A stretch of DNA of 64,000 nt from Psychroserpens luteolus (lineage in GTDB: Bacteria; Bacteroidota; Bacteroidia; Flavobacteriales; Flavobacteriaceae), in the NCBI RefSeq assembly GCF_021032705.1, contig NZ_JAHVXI010000003.1, positions 124,001 to 188,000 of the forward strand. Direction: 5' to 3'. Below, piece by piece: positions 16,912 through 27,600 of this stretch. Below the pieces are notes generated by a model that ran no database searches, was not told the origin of the DNA, and saw only the letters and a program-made list of their open reading frames with translations. Both the position numbers and the translations under genes were made by a program. Numbering within the stretch: the first letter of the stretch is position 1; each line of letters starts with the position of its first letter.

Positions 16912-18633
16912 ATGAAACTTATTTATCATAAAAAAATACTTCTGCTATTCTTCATAATTAATGTAACGATACTAACTGGACAAACAACACAAAGTAAGTT
17001 ATCAACTCAAGAATGGATAGAGGATTTAGACTTCTTGGTGAACACTATAAAAACGGAACATTACAAACCGTATACAACGGTTTCGGAAAAGACTATAGAT
17101 AGTTTAAGCGAAGATATAAGGCAAAAGATCGCAACTTATTCTGATGAAAAAATAATATGTGAGTTTTCTAAATTGACTGCGCTATTAAAATGGGGTCATA
17201 CCCGATTTAGTCTTCCAGTAAATAATGATCATTTAGGGCTCTATTTAGGTCATCTAAGAGAAAAAAGACCTAAAGAGAATATCGCTATGTTTTCAACATT
17301 ACCTGTTAGGTTTGTTAAATTTTCTGACGGTATATATGTAGAAAGTACCACTTTATATAACGTTAGTTTATTAGGAAAAAGACTCACACATATTGGAGAT
17401 TATACAGTAGAAGAAGCAATCAAAAGAATGTCTTCTTATATATCCTATGAAAATGAATCTGCATTTAATCTTTTGGCACCTTCATATCTTTCCATTGCTG
17501 AACTTCTATATGCTGAGGGCATCTCTAACTCTAAAACCAGTATTAAACTAACCTTTCATAATGATGATCAGGTCATTATAAAACCGATTAAATTCAATAA
17601 TGACAGTAATTGGATTGATTATTTGACTAAGCACAATATATCAAAACCCAAATGGCTTAAGAATACCGACAATGGGATATGGAAAATTGTAACAAACGAT
17701 GAATTCTACACAAAAGTAGACCAATACTACTGGTACGATTTCAATCCTGAAGATAAATCGTTCTATATCAAAATAAATTATCTATTTCATCATCCAGAAA
17801 AAAGTCTTGGGATATTTATGAATGAAGCTATGGCAACAGCTACTGAAAAAAATGCAGAAAAGATCATACTTGATCTTAGACATAATCGTGGTGGCTCTTC
17901 AGATATGAATCGAGCTGTTAAACTGGCACTACAACGCTGGTCAAAAATATCCGATTTCGGGCGCGTATTTGTGATTATTGGTCGTCATTCCTATTCTGCG
18001 TCCATAATGCTTGCTATGGATCTTGAAAAAGACTTTAATGTGCTATTTATAGGTGAAGAATTAGGTGGGAAACCTAAACATATTGGAGATTCTCAGCGGT
18101 TTTCTCTACCCAATAGTGGTTTGACATTTAGAATCTCTGTTAGAGAACATCACGACTGGACAGGTTTATCTAATCGTTCCTCTGTCTGGTTACATTATAA
18201 AACACCATTGACTTTTTCCGACTATAAACAAGGCATTGACCCATCCTTGCAGTTTGCTAAAAACTATCTATTTAAAGATGTGGAAACTGAAATCGTCAAT
18301 CTCTACAAAACAACAAATATTAATGTAGCGCTATTGTTGTATTACCATTTACTGACTGATCCAAAGTCTGCAGTAAAAGACTATTCTGGCGTTCCTTATG
18401 CATTAGCCAACTATCTCTACAAGGAAGAGGAAAAAGACCGTTGGGCAGCATCTATTTTAGGAGTCAACTTGGAATATTATGCGAAGCACGTGCCGTCATT
18501 ACTCCTACTTAGTGAGATTCAACTGAAATTAAAAAACATAGAAGAAGCCAAGGAAAACTTGAACAAAGTGTTGTCTATTGATTCCAGTAATAGCGAGGCC
18601 AGAGCATTATTAAATAGGATTATTAAAGAATAG
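16912..18633 (+). CDS. Secreted S41-type peptidase homologue with TPR-like tail
   Basis: A 573-aa exported protein. The signal peptide ends near ILTGQ. The S41 (tail-specific protease) core lies at about residues 290-440, with LDLRHNRGGSS and the candidate nucleophile serine in RHSYSASIMLAMD. The N-terminal 250 residues resemble the helical cap of S41 proteins (WGHTRFSLP). No obvious PDZ domain is seen. The last 45 residues look like a TPR repeat (LNKVLSIDSSNSEARALL). It is followed after 30 bp by a second S41 homologue and is probably cotranscribed with it. The peptide substrate is unknown; proteolytic activity is inferred from the family. Confidence 0.75.
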   Translation: MKLIYHKKILLLFFIINVTILTGQTTQSKLSTQEWIEDLDFLVNTIKTEHYKPYTTVSEKTIDSLSEDIRQKIATYSDEKIICEFSKLTALLKWGHTRFSLPVNNDHLGLYLGHLREKRPKENIAMFSTLPVRFVKFSDGIYVESTTLYNVSLLGKRLTHIGDYTVEEAIKRMSSYISYENESAFNLLAPSYLSIAELLYAEGISNSKTSIKLTFHNDDQVIIKPIKFNNDSNWIDYLTKHNISKPKWLKNTDNGIWKIVTNDEFYTKVDQYYWYDFNPEDKSFYIKINYLFHHPEKSLGIFMNEAMATATEKNAEKIILDLRHNRGGSSDMNRAVKLALQRWSKISDFGRVFVIIGRHSYSASIMLAMDLEKDFNVLFIGEELGGKPKHIGDSQRFSLPNSGLTFRISVREHHDWTGLSNRSSVWLHYKTPLTFSDYKQGIDPSLQFAKNYLFKDVETEIVNLYKTTNINVALLLYYHLLTDPKSAVKDYSGVPYALANYLYKEEEKDRWAASILGVNLEYYAKHVPSLLLLSEIQLKLKNIEEAKENLNKVLSIDSSNSEARALLNRIIKE

Positions 18634-18663
18634 GTGTTTTAAATATGTGTCAATACTAACTGC

Positions 18664-20103
18664 ATGAAAATTTCAAATACCTTACTTTACATTTTAACGA
18701 TAGCATACTTGATAATTCATAGTTGTACAGCACAAAGTGTTGATACCTTTGTCTCTCCTGAACAACAACGAGAAGATTTTAAGATATTAAGGAACATACT
18801 TGAAGAAGCTTGTCCAATATTAAGTGTCCATCGAACAGAAGAAGAAATAGACGCTCATTTCAAAAAAGTCGAAGAAAGTTTTAAGAAACCTGAACGCACT
18901 TCAGGTTTCTACTTAAAAATTGGTAATGCACTTTCATTTTTTCATGATGGTCATTTAAGAGCATATATTGGAAACGATTTTTATGATGCTGCGGCAAATG
19001 AAAAAAGTCATATCCCAATTCTAATAACCTTTTTAAATGAAAAAATTTATATCAAGAACAACTATTCGGATTCTGAATTATTGAAACCAAAACGTGAAAT
19101 ACTCTCAATAAATGGAGTTTCAGCAAAACAAATTATTACTGATTTTAAAAATTTCCACAGCGCAGATGGAAACAATAATCATTTTAAATACCATAGAATG
19201 AATACTGAGTTTCGATCTTACTTAACCTATTACTTTAAATTTCCAACGGAATACAAGATCCGTATTAAACCTAATCAAATATCTGAGGAGCAGGTCACTG
19301 TTCAAGCAATGAGCGCTTCTGAGATTAAAAAAAGTAGACAAACCTCTAACCAAAGGGAAGACAAAGACCTTTTTTCAATTACATATGATGATAAAAGGAA
19401 AACAGCAGTTTTTAGATTTGTTACTTTCGGAGATCAAGATGGGGAAAAAAAACTTCGAAAAATCTTGGAAAGGCTCGTGCGTAATTGCAAGAAACGAGGG
19501 ATAAAAAACCTGATTTTAGATATTAGAGATAATGGCGGAGGATTTGATGATAATGCAGCTGTAGTATATAGCTATTTTGCATCAACGCCGTTCAAAGCAT
19601 TAAATGGGCGTTTCTTAAAAACTAAACAACTTTCGTTTGATGAATACCTTCTCAATAAAGATATTGAAGAAACCTTAACCTCAGTACCAACATTAAAATT
19701 TGGTGAAGAATTTAAACTTGATATGGCATTAGACCATAGTGTTCAACCAAGTGAAACCGTATTTACAGGAGCTGTATATTTACTCATTAATCGAGCTACT
19801 TTCTCTACTGCTGCATTGTTTGCGAATATATTTCATAATAATGAGAGAGGGTTAATAATTGGGCAAGACTGCGGTGGAGGTTATCATGGCGACTCTGGAG
19901 GCATTGCTTATATCGAATTACCGCACTCAAAAATGACAATCCAGATTCCACTGGTACGAAATGAATATATTGTTGAAGATAAGCATGCTAATTGGACAAC
20001 TATTAAACCAGACATATCAGTTCCATTGAGTATTAAGGACATCAACTCTGAAACAGATGAAGTCATGAATGCAGTGTTAGAGAAAATTGATTTTAAGCCT
20101 TAA
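18664..20103 (+). CDS. Secreted S41-type peptidase homologue
   Basis: A 479-aa exported protein with a hydrophobic leader ending IIHSCTAQ, possibly a lipobox. The S41 core has LDIRDNGGGFDDNA near residue 285 and the candidate nucleophile in NRATFSTAALFANIF near 380, followed by GGGYHGDSGG. The N-terminal part has the S41 cap motif FFHDGHLRA. It is only weakly similar to its upstream neighbour, so the two are a family pair rather than a recent duplication. It ends before a non-coding region with terminator-like hairpins. Confidence 0.75.
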   Translation: MKISNTLLYILTIAYLIIHSCTAQSVDTFVSPEQQREDFKILRNILEEACPILSVHRTEEEIDAHFKKVEESFKKPERTSGFYLKIGNALSFFHDGHLRAYIGNDFYDAAANEKSHIPILITFLNEKIYIKNNYSDSELLKPKREILSINGVSAKQIITDFKNFHSADGNNNHFKYHRMNTEFRSYLTYYFKFPTEYKIRIKPNQISEEQVTVQAMSASEIKKSRQTSNQREDKDLFSITYDDKRKTAVFRFVTFGDQDGEKKLRKILERLVRNCKKRGIKNLILDIRDNGGGFDDNAAVVYSYFASTPFKALNGRFLKTKQLSFDEYLLNKDIEETLTSVPTLKFGEEFKLDMALDHSVQPSETVFTGAVYLLINRATFSTAALFANIFHNNERGLIIGQDCGGGYHGDSGGIAYIELPHSKMTIQIPLVRNEYIVEDKHANWTTIKPDISVPLSIKDINSETDEVMNAVLEKIDFKP

Positions 20104-20320
20104 TTACGTATTTCAGAAGAAAACGTACAGCAATATATTATTAATTGGAAACAGTTACTGCACAATACAGAAAATGAGATTATAGATTTTATAAGAACTT
20201 GAATGTTGAAGATACAAATTTGGTACAGTAAGAATCAAAAACATCCAAATTAGGCATACAACTAAACCATTTTTGGATTGATACAAACATGACGTTCGAT
20301 TCTACTAATTTCAAAAAACA

Positions 20321-20350
20321 GAACCCATAACCTTCCCGTGCTATGGGTTC
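20321..20350. terminator. Hairpin 1 (GAACCCATA / TATGGGTTC)
   Basis: A perfect 9-bp stem with a 12-base loop, followed on the plus strand by a T-containing stretch and preceded by an A-run (T-run on the minus strand). It is probably a bidirectional terminator for the convergent genes. The element with its flanks (about 20311-20370) recurs at 20463-20520. Confidence 0.5.
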
Positions 20351-20470
20351 TTTATAAAACCTATTGTCTTTACGACAAGAAGTTTCTAGGCACAACTCAT
20401 TGGTATTATTACCCCTTTTAAATAATCCCAATGACTAAATTGTGCTTTTTTTACCATTCTCATTTAAAAA

Positions 20471-20506
20471 ATAGAACCCATAGCAATATTGCAGCTATGG
20501 GTCTAT
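20471..20506. terminator. Hairpin 2, diverged copy of hairpin 1
   Basis: A stem of 13 bp with one bulged A (ATAGAACCCATAGC / GCTATGGGTCTAT) and a 9-base loop. Preceded by an A-run, it would end minus-strand transcripts. Stem and flank match hairpin 1 about 150 bp away. Confidence 0.5.
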
Positions 20507-20507
20507 C

Positions 20508-20537
20508 AAAACCTCTTGCCTCAAAAGAAGAGGTTTT
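20508..20537. terminator. Hairpin 3 (AAAACCTCTT / AAGAGGTTTT)
   Basis: A perfect 10-bp stem with a 10-base loop directly after hairpin 2, ending in TTTT. It is terminator-like in both directions. Confidence 0.5.
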
Positions 20538-20710
20538 AGCTATCAATCATTAGAGAGTGATTTCTTATTTTACTATACATCTAAGCTTATAAATTGTATA
20601 ACTCTAGAATGTCTTAGTAAAAAATCAAATAGCTTATATACCCTGCTAATATGTAAAATGTCACTAGAAATAATTCTAATTTATATCGTCTCAAATAAGC
20701 TTTCATCCTA

Positions 20711-21550
20711 TTAATGCTTTACCAACTTAATTGTTTTACTTGATGCTGCAATACTTTTGAGCTTTACCAAATACACACCTGACTCCAATTGGCTAATGTC
20801 TATACGCTCAAAAGAATGTGTTTGTACCAATACTTGTTTTCCATTGATATCATATAATTCAATGCCCGATAGGTCATTCGTATTTCCTTTTATGTATACC
20901 TCGTCCTTTGCTGGGTTTGGATATAAACTAATATTCAATATTTCTGCATCTATCTCCTCTGTTGACAAGGTTTCAAAGCTATATGCATTCGTCCCACTTA
21001 CCATATTAAACTCATTGGTAAAATTTACGGTTGCATCATCGGTTATATCTGCCTGTATAAAAGCATCTAAAGCTCCATTTATTGCTGGATGACTCGCTAA
21101 ATTTGAGTCGTTCTCTAATAACCTTATCTCTCCTGAGGTTGGTGCTCCGTTTACAGTGAACGTTACCAAAGGGATTGTTTCACCACTCCCATGGGCACTT
21201 AATGTGCCGCCTGAAGTATCGGTAGTAATTAAAAACAAGTCCTTATCTGCCATGCTTGCATCTAATCCGGCTACATTAGTTCCTGGAATAGGTGTCACTG
21301 TTTCATTGGTTCCTGAAGGTAATACCTGGTCTACAGTTATGGTAAAACCATCAGGCAAGACCAATACAAATCCATAGGACTGAGTACGAGGCTCGAAGCT
21401 ACCTGAATCAAATTGTGACACTGCGGCCAATGTGAAATTATAATCGCTGTTCTGTATCAAGGCAAAATCATAATTTTGGGATCTACTTTTTGTTGATAGC
21501 ATAGTCAGTGTTAGTATCACTATCATTTTTAAAGGGGTTATTGGTTTCAT
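20711..21550 (-). CDS. Small T9SS-sorted surface protein, cohesin-like, partner of giant adhesin
   Basis: About 279 aa from the ATG at 21550; I preferred this to the ATG at 21595 because it gives a normal short n-region before the hydrophobic core of the signal peptide. Residues about 26-190 form one beta-rich domain: FVLVLPDGFTITV, then GSGETIPLVTFTVNG and PTSGEIRLLEND. This strand pattern resembles cohesin-type domains, but that is a judgement by eye. The C-terminus is a type A type IX secretion sorting domain (ISLYPNPAKDEVYIKG ... SGVYLVKLKS ... KTIKLVKH), so the protein is exported by the Por system and fixed to the cell surface. It lies 50 bp (5 bp from the earlier ATG) after the giant gene. 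A role as surface anchor for the giant protein is inferred. Confidence 0.75.
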   Translation of the reverse strand: MKPITPLKMIVILTLTMLSTKSRSQNYDFALIQNSDYNFTLAAVSQFDSGSFEPRTQSYGFVLVLPDGFTITVDQVLPSGTNETVTPIPGTNVAGLDASMADKDLFLITTDTSGGTLSAHGSGETIPLVTFTVNGAPTSGEIRLLENDSNLASHPAINGALDAFIQADITDDATVNFTNEFNMVSGTNAYSFETLSTEEIDAEILNISLYPNPAKDEVYIKGNTNDLSGIELYDINGKQVLVQTHSFERIDISQLESGVYLVKLKSIAASSKTIKLVKH

Positions 21551-21600
21551 TTTTGTTCTATTTAATTTGTTATTATTTTTTACTTGCTTAGACATAGGGC

Positions 21601-24600
21601 TTAATTTTTACTATTTTCATACTGGTTTCGAAGTTCCATGTAACGCGATAAATTAGTTGGTAACTGTGCATTGATAGGCCAAGTACTCAAGCCTAAGAAA
21701 TTACCTGGGTAACTAAATACATTTTGTAGTATAAATGGTAGCTCTGAATTTGAACCCGCATACTGTATAATACCATCCATATTGACATCACTATTGGAAT
21801 ATCCGCTAGATTGATGTGTAGGTAAACCAAGAAAGTTAGTAGCATCGTTTAACACCGTTGATAAAATACCAGATGTATCCGGAAATCCGCCCGAATACTG
21901 TATAATATCATCACCATTGGCATCACCAGCCCACAACCCTTGGACACCTATTGGCATCCCTAAGGTCGTTTGGGCATTGGTACCATAAGTAGGCACACTA
22001 CCATCGGTAAAGTCTACCACAAGGGGGCTTGTAAATAAAGACACCGTGGAAGCACTCATAATTCCCAAGTGGTTACGATGTTTTATCACCACGTAGTAAT
22101 CATCTATAGGTAAATCAAAACTTAGTGCCGTTAAACCCGTACCTAGTACATCGCCATCACGTTGTAATAATCCTGATTTTTCTGCAACTATGATTGTACT
22201 ATTATCCTTATCTCGTAATTCTACCCAAACCCAATCAACTATGGCATCATTACCCGTAGTAACAAACACCGAGGCATCTACTGTTGCTCCGTCTCCATAA
22301 GGGGATGTTATAGGTAATAGTCCAGCCACACGAAGATCATCACGCATTAAGTTTTCTTCACCAGCATTTGGGTTCAAGGCTGCACCTTGCAAATACACGT
22401 ATGGTACGACGTAAATTGTTGTTGGGCAATTGAGGCCACTATCATCAATAGTCCATCCATAAGTATCTATTAAATCTTGTCTCTGGGTTTCTGACGCACA
22501 ATATTGGCTGCTACCGCCTTCAAACAGAACATTGGTAGGAATTTGTGTTTCTCCTGTATCTAAAGTTGCCCAGCCTATTAATGTATTATCATAATTCTCT
22601 AATGATATTCCAGCATTAGTGAACATGCCAGCCATACCTAAGTTACCTGAAACCATACTACTCAGGTCCCAGCTACTCAACTCTTGATCAAAAGCTGTAG
22701 CGTTGGCAAACATGTCTTTCATTTGCTCTACCTCAGCGACATCCCAATTATTTATAGGTTGATTGAAAATAGTTGCTCCGGAGAACATACCCCACATGGA
22801 TCTTACCTTAGATACGTTCCAATTGTTCATTGGTTGATCATAGTCTTTGGCATTTTGGAACATTCTTAACATAAATTCCGCATCAGAAACATTCCAGTTA
22901 TTTATATTTTGATTAAACCTTGATGCTCCAGAAAACATCTCTATGAAGTTCTCGACCTTAGAAACATTCCAGTTATTTAAAGGTTGATTAAATGTTATAG
23001 CCCCATGGAACATAGAGTTCATACTTCTTACGTTAGAGACGTTCCAGCTGTTTAACGGTTGATCAAAATCCTCTGCGCCATGAAACAGGGAGGTCATTTC
23101 CGTGACATTGGATACGTTCCAATTGTCTATATTTTGATTAAAGCTTTTGGCATTCGTAAACAAAAATCCCATGTTGTCAACATTAGACACATTCCAATTA
23201 TTTAAAGGTTGATTAAATACTTCAGCTCCAGTGAACATTGAAAATATCTGTGTGACATTGGACATATTCCAATTGTTTAAAGGTTGGTTAAATAACCTTG
23301 CACCGGCAAATGCGGATCGCATATCATCGATAGTGCTTACGTCCCATGAGTTAATATCGGTTGTTCCTACAAGATTGTAGCAATTATTGAATATTTGGGT
23401 AAGTTTGGTCACATTACTTAAATCTGGTAAGTCCGTAGCTGTGACATCTAAATTTTCGCAACCATAAAAAGCTCTATCCATAGTACTCCATGAAATAGTT
23501 CCCCATTGCTTGACCTCTATAATTTTAAGACGATCGGCACCTGGTTGTAAACTACCAGTAGTGATAAGCATGGCATTATTAAAGAGGATACGAGGGAAGT
23601 CACCTGTTATGGTTACATCATAGGTTCCCGCTGCACTATACGTATGCTCAATGAGTCCTGTCACTCCAATGTCTACCGTACCATCTCCCCAATCTACATT
23701 ATAATTGAACGTAGCGTTCGTAGCTGGTATTCTAATGCTATTATCATTAGTACCTCCTTGGTTGTCAGTTTTCCAGGTGGTAATAAATGCATCATTACAA
23801 CTTGACCCAGCATCATTAATTGTCCAATTAAGTCCTGTAATGTCTGTTAAGGTTGTTCTGGCAGCTTCGCCTAAACAATATTGACTGCTACCTGCATTGA
23901 ACGTAATGTTAGACGGAATTTGTGTTTCTCCTGTATTCAAGGTATTCCATCCGATTAATAATTTATCGTAGTTATTCGTAGATAACCCTGCATTGGCAAA
24001 CATGTCTTCTGCCGTTTGCAGACTAGAAATATCCCAGTTTCCTAAGTCTTGATCAAAGTTCGTTGCGCTATTGAACATATCTTCCATAGAAGTTACAGAA
24101 GACACATTCCAGCCGCTTATATCCTGATTAAAATTATCAGCAAACATGAACATAAACTCCATCGTTTCAGCAGCTGAAACGTTCCAGTTGCTAATATCCT
24201 GATCAAAAAGTGTTGTATTAAAAAACAATGCAAGCATGTCGGTAATAGTACTCACATCCCAACTATTAAAAGCTGAAGTTCCTACCAAGCTGGTGCAATC
24301 CGCAAACATATTGAACATGCTTGTGGCATTTGACAAATCAGGAGTATCTGTAGCAGTAACATCTAAATTACGACATCCACTAAACGCTAAATCCATACTT
24401 GTCCAGGGGTTTGATCCCCATTGTACGACCTCAATAAGCTTAAGTTTATCTGAGGTATCTCCTGGTGTATTTGGTGTATTTGTAGTAATTCGAGGAAAAG
24501 TACCCGCAATTGACACAGTATACGTTCCTGGTGTTGTATAGGTATGGGTGATATCTCCTGTTACTCCGGAGTTTGATGTACCATCGCCCCAGAACACCGT

Positions 24601-27600
24601 GTAATTGTAAGTCTCGCTTGTCACGGTCGTAATCTTAACCTGGTTATCTCCAGAATTTCCTGCATTATCCGTTTTCCACTTTGTAATGAAGAACGAATCA
24701 CAATTCAATCCACTATCTGTAATGGTCCAGTTAAACCCGGACGGATCTGTCATTGTGTTCCTTCCACTCTCACCAAAACAGTAGCTAGCATCCGTACCGA
24801 AAGAAACATCATTCTGAAGACTTAACTGGCTCCAATCGGTCAGTAGTTGATCATAGTTTATTATTGAAAAAGCTGTTCCGACAAGCATTGCATTGGCAGC
24901 AGCAACATTAGATACGTTCCAACCTGAAATATCCTGATTAAAGTTTGTAGCGCCATTAAACATCCATCCCATATCGGTTACCAGACCTACATTCCAACCT
25001 GAAATATCTTGGTTGAAGTTTACGGCATTTTGGAACATGGCATACATGGTCGTTACCTGAACTGTATTCCAATTGGAAATATTTCCATCAAAATTAGTAG
25101 CGCCTAAGAACATGAAGTCCATTTCTAGTACCTGGCTTACATTCCAGCTATTCAAATCTTGGTTAAAGTCTTCTGCATTATTAAACATCCAACTCATATC
25201 GGTAACATTGGCGACATTCCAATTACCGGTTGCACCATTAAAGTCTAATGCACCTGTAAACATAAAGTCCATAAATTCCACCTGGCTAGTATTCCAACTG
25301 TTCAAGTTTTGGTTAAACGATTCGGCAGTATTAAACATGCTGGTCATATTAGTAACATTGCCTACATTCCAATTGTTTAAAGGTTGATTAAAATTGAATG
25401 CAGAAGCGAACATTAACTGCATATTCTGTACATTGCTCACATTCCAATTGTTGATAGTCGCATTACCTGTAAGAGTTTGACAATTATCGAACATTCTGTA
25501 TAAGCTCGTCACATTAGAAAGATCAGGAGTGTCTGTTGCCAATAGTTCCATATTTTCACACTCCACAAAGGCTTCTTCAAAAGAAGACCAAGTATTTGTA
25601 CCCCATTGATCGATACTAATGAGTTTTTCGGCATCTCCAAAGAAGGAACCGTTAGAGATAAAACGTGGGAATGTTCCCGTAATTCCTATGGTATAGGTTC
25701 CTGCTGTTGTATAGGTATGTGTAATATCACCGGTGACGTTTAAGTTTGAAGTCCCATCGCCCCAAACGATATTATAGCTATAGGTCTCATCACTATCGGT
25801 AAAGATGGTGATTTGATTGTCGGCACTACTTCCTGAATTATCCGTTTTCCATGTGGTCACGAAAATATCTGTACCCATACCTAAAGATATGGATGGATTA
25901 ATTTGTCCGTAGGTACCTGCTTCAGTAGGGACTACATTAAATTGAGTACCATCTATTACCGTGCCTGTATTATCGTAAATATTAGAATTACTTGCAGATA
26001 TTTGGAAAAAGTCGCCTATACTTCCCTCTCTAAAAATGGCACCAGGAATACTTCCTATGCTTGATAGATTGACACCGCCAAAATCGGTACCATAAGTAAC
26101 GCTTACTGGGCAACATGCTCCTCCATCACCAACACCAACGGCATCAAATACGGTCCCAAAGGATGACAAGTCATCAGCAACACCATCGTTATCTGTATCG
26201 ATATCTGTCACATCTACCGTTCCACTAAAAGAACTCACTAATACTGCTGTATGGGTTGGGTTTGTTAAGTTTGGAACGGTCACCGTAAGTATGCCATCGG
26301 CATTAAAGTCTCCTGAAATATTTGACACATCAGTAACCACTCCTCTACCGTTTCTACTGTTATCACCATCAATAATAACAAAGGCGCCACTAAAAGATTC
26401 ATCTGCCGGTCCTTTAAATTCTATGGTTTGAGGTGTGTCGGCGTCAAATGTAACGGGTTGGTATTCACTTATTAAAATTGAAACCAAGTTATTCGGATCT
26501 GGAGACAAGGTCACATCGTTTCCGTCTCCACCCACATAACTGATAATACCATTGTAATTGCCAAAGGAGATCGATGCCCCTTCAGGTAAACCATTGAATG
26601 TACCAGATACAGAATCTGGTCCGTTATTGGTAATAATTGTTATATCACCAGCCATTTGCGCAATAAATCCACCTGTTGGTGCTAGATTGGCATCGTCAAG
26701 GGTAATGGTTCCATCTGTGGTTAATGAATCAAAATCAGATCCTGGACCAACACCATCACCTACGATACGAGGTGCGAAAGTTCCCCCGGTATTTATAAGA
26801 AGGTCGTCAAACGTATAATCAAACCCAGTAGTTCCTCCTCCAGGAGTGATCGTAGCATCATTTGAAATGGTAGCAAGCGCGCCTTCTACGAATGGTAACC
26901 CAGTCAATAAGGTATTTTCTCCTGAGAAATTGGCAGCATCCAAAATATTGATTATGATATCTCCTGCACCTATATTACCTGTACCATTAAGCGTTCCAAA
27001 AGTAAAACTTTTGCCAGGACCACCTCCAGGAAAACCTGTAACGTCACTGTTTAGATTCGTAATGGTTCCTGCAGCACCGTTATAGGTTACTCTTCCGCTA
27101 AAATCATTGGTAGCACCATTAAAGTTAATGGTTCCAGCATTATGATTGAAAACCGCCGTTCCTGTGCCATTATTGATATCTATATCCGCATTAAAGGTAC
27201 TGGTGCCTGACCCATGCTTTGTAATGAGTGTAAAATTGGGTTCTAAATCAAATTGAGGTGCTGTTAGCGTAAACTCATCTACAACAATGTCTGCTAAAAA
27301 CGTATTCGTTGCATTGGTAAAAGACAAATTGGTAAATGCGCTTTCTGTAGTATTGATTGGATTTACAGCAGCTATTGCCCCAACAGTATTAGCTTGATCT
27401 AATACAGCTGTTCCTGAACCATTTCCTCTAAGTATTAAAAAACCTTGGTTAATAATACCACTATGTTGGAAAATACCGTCGTTACTTGCTATGAATAAAT
27501 TGGTATTGGCATTGGTTACACTTACATTACCATCTAAAGTTACAGTACCAGGTGAAGCTACTAAGAAGTTTTGAAGCGGATCAGTTGCTGAGATCGTAAT

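Larger units (their letters stand above)
20104..20710. other. Convergent intergenic region with duplicated hairpin element
   Basis: 607 bases between the S41 gene (plus) and the T9SS-sorted gene (minus). It contains three inverted repeats annotated separately. An 80-codon minus-strand frame (20189-20431) runs through the first hairpin and is judged spurious. Nothing else is recognised. Confidence 0.6.

Noticed and set aside
20189-20431. 80-codon minus-strand frame with several Cys
   Set aside because: It runs through a strong hairpin, has no plausible ribosome site or family features, and lies in a convergent terminator region.
22540-25560. Regular repeats considered as a CRISPR array
   Set aside because: The repeats are in frame, 75 bp long, translate to BspA units and lack the alternation of identical repeat and unique spacer.
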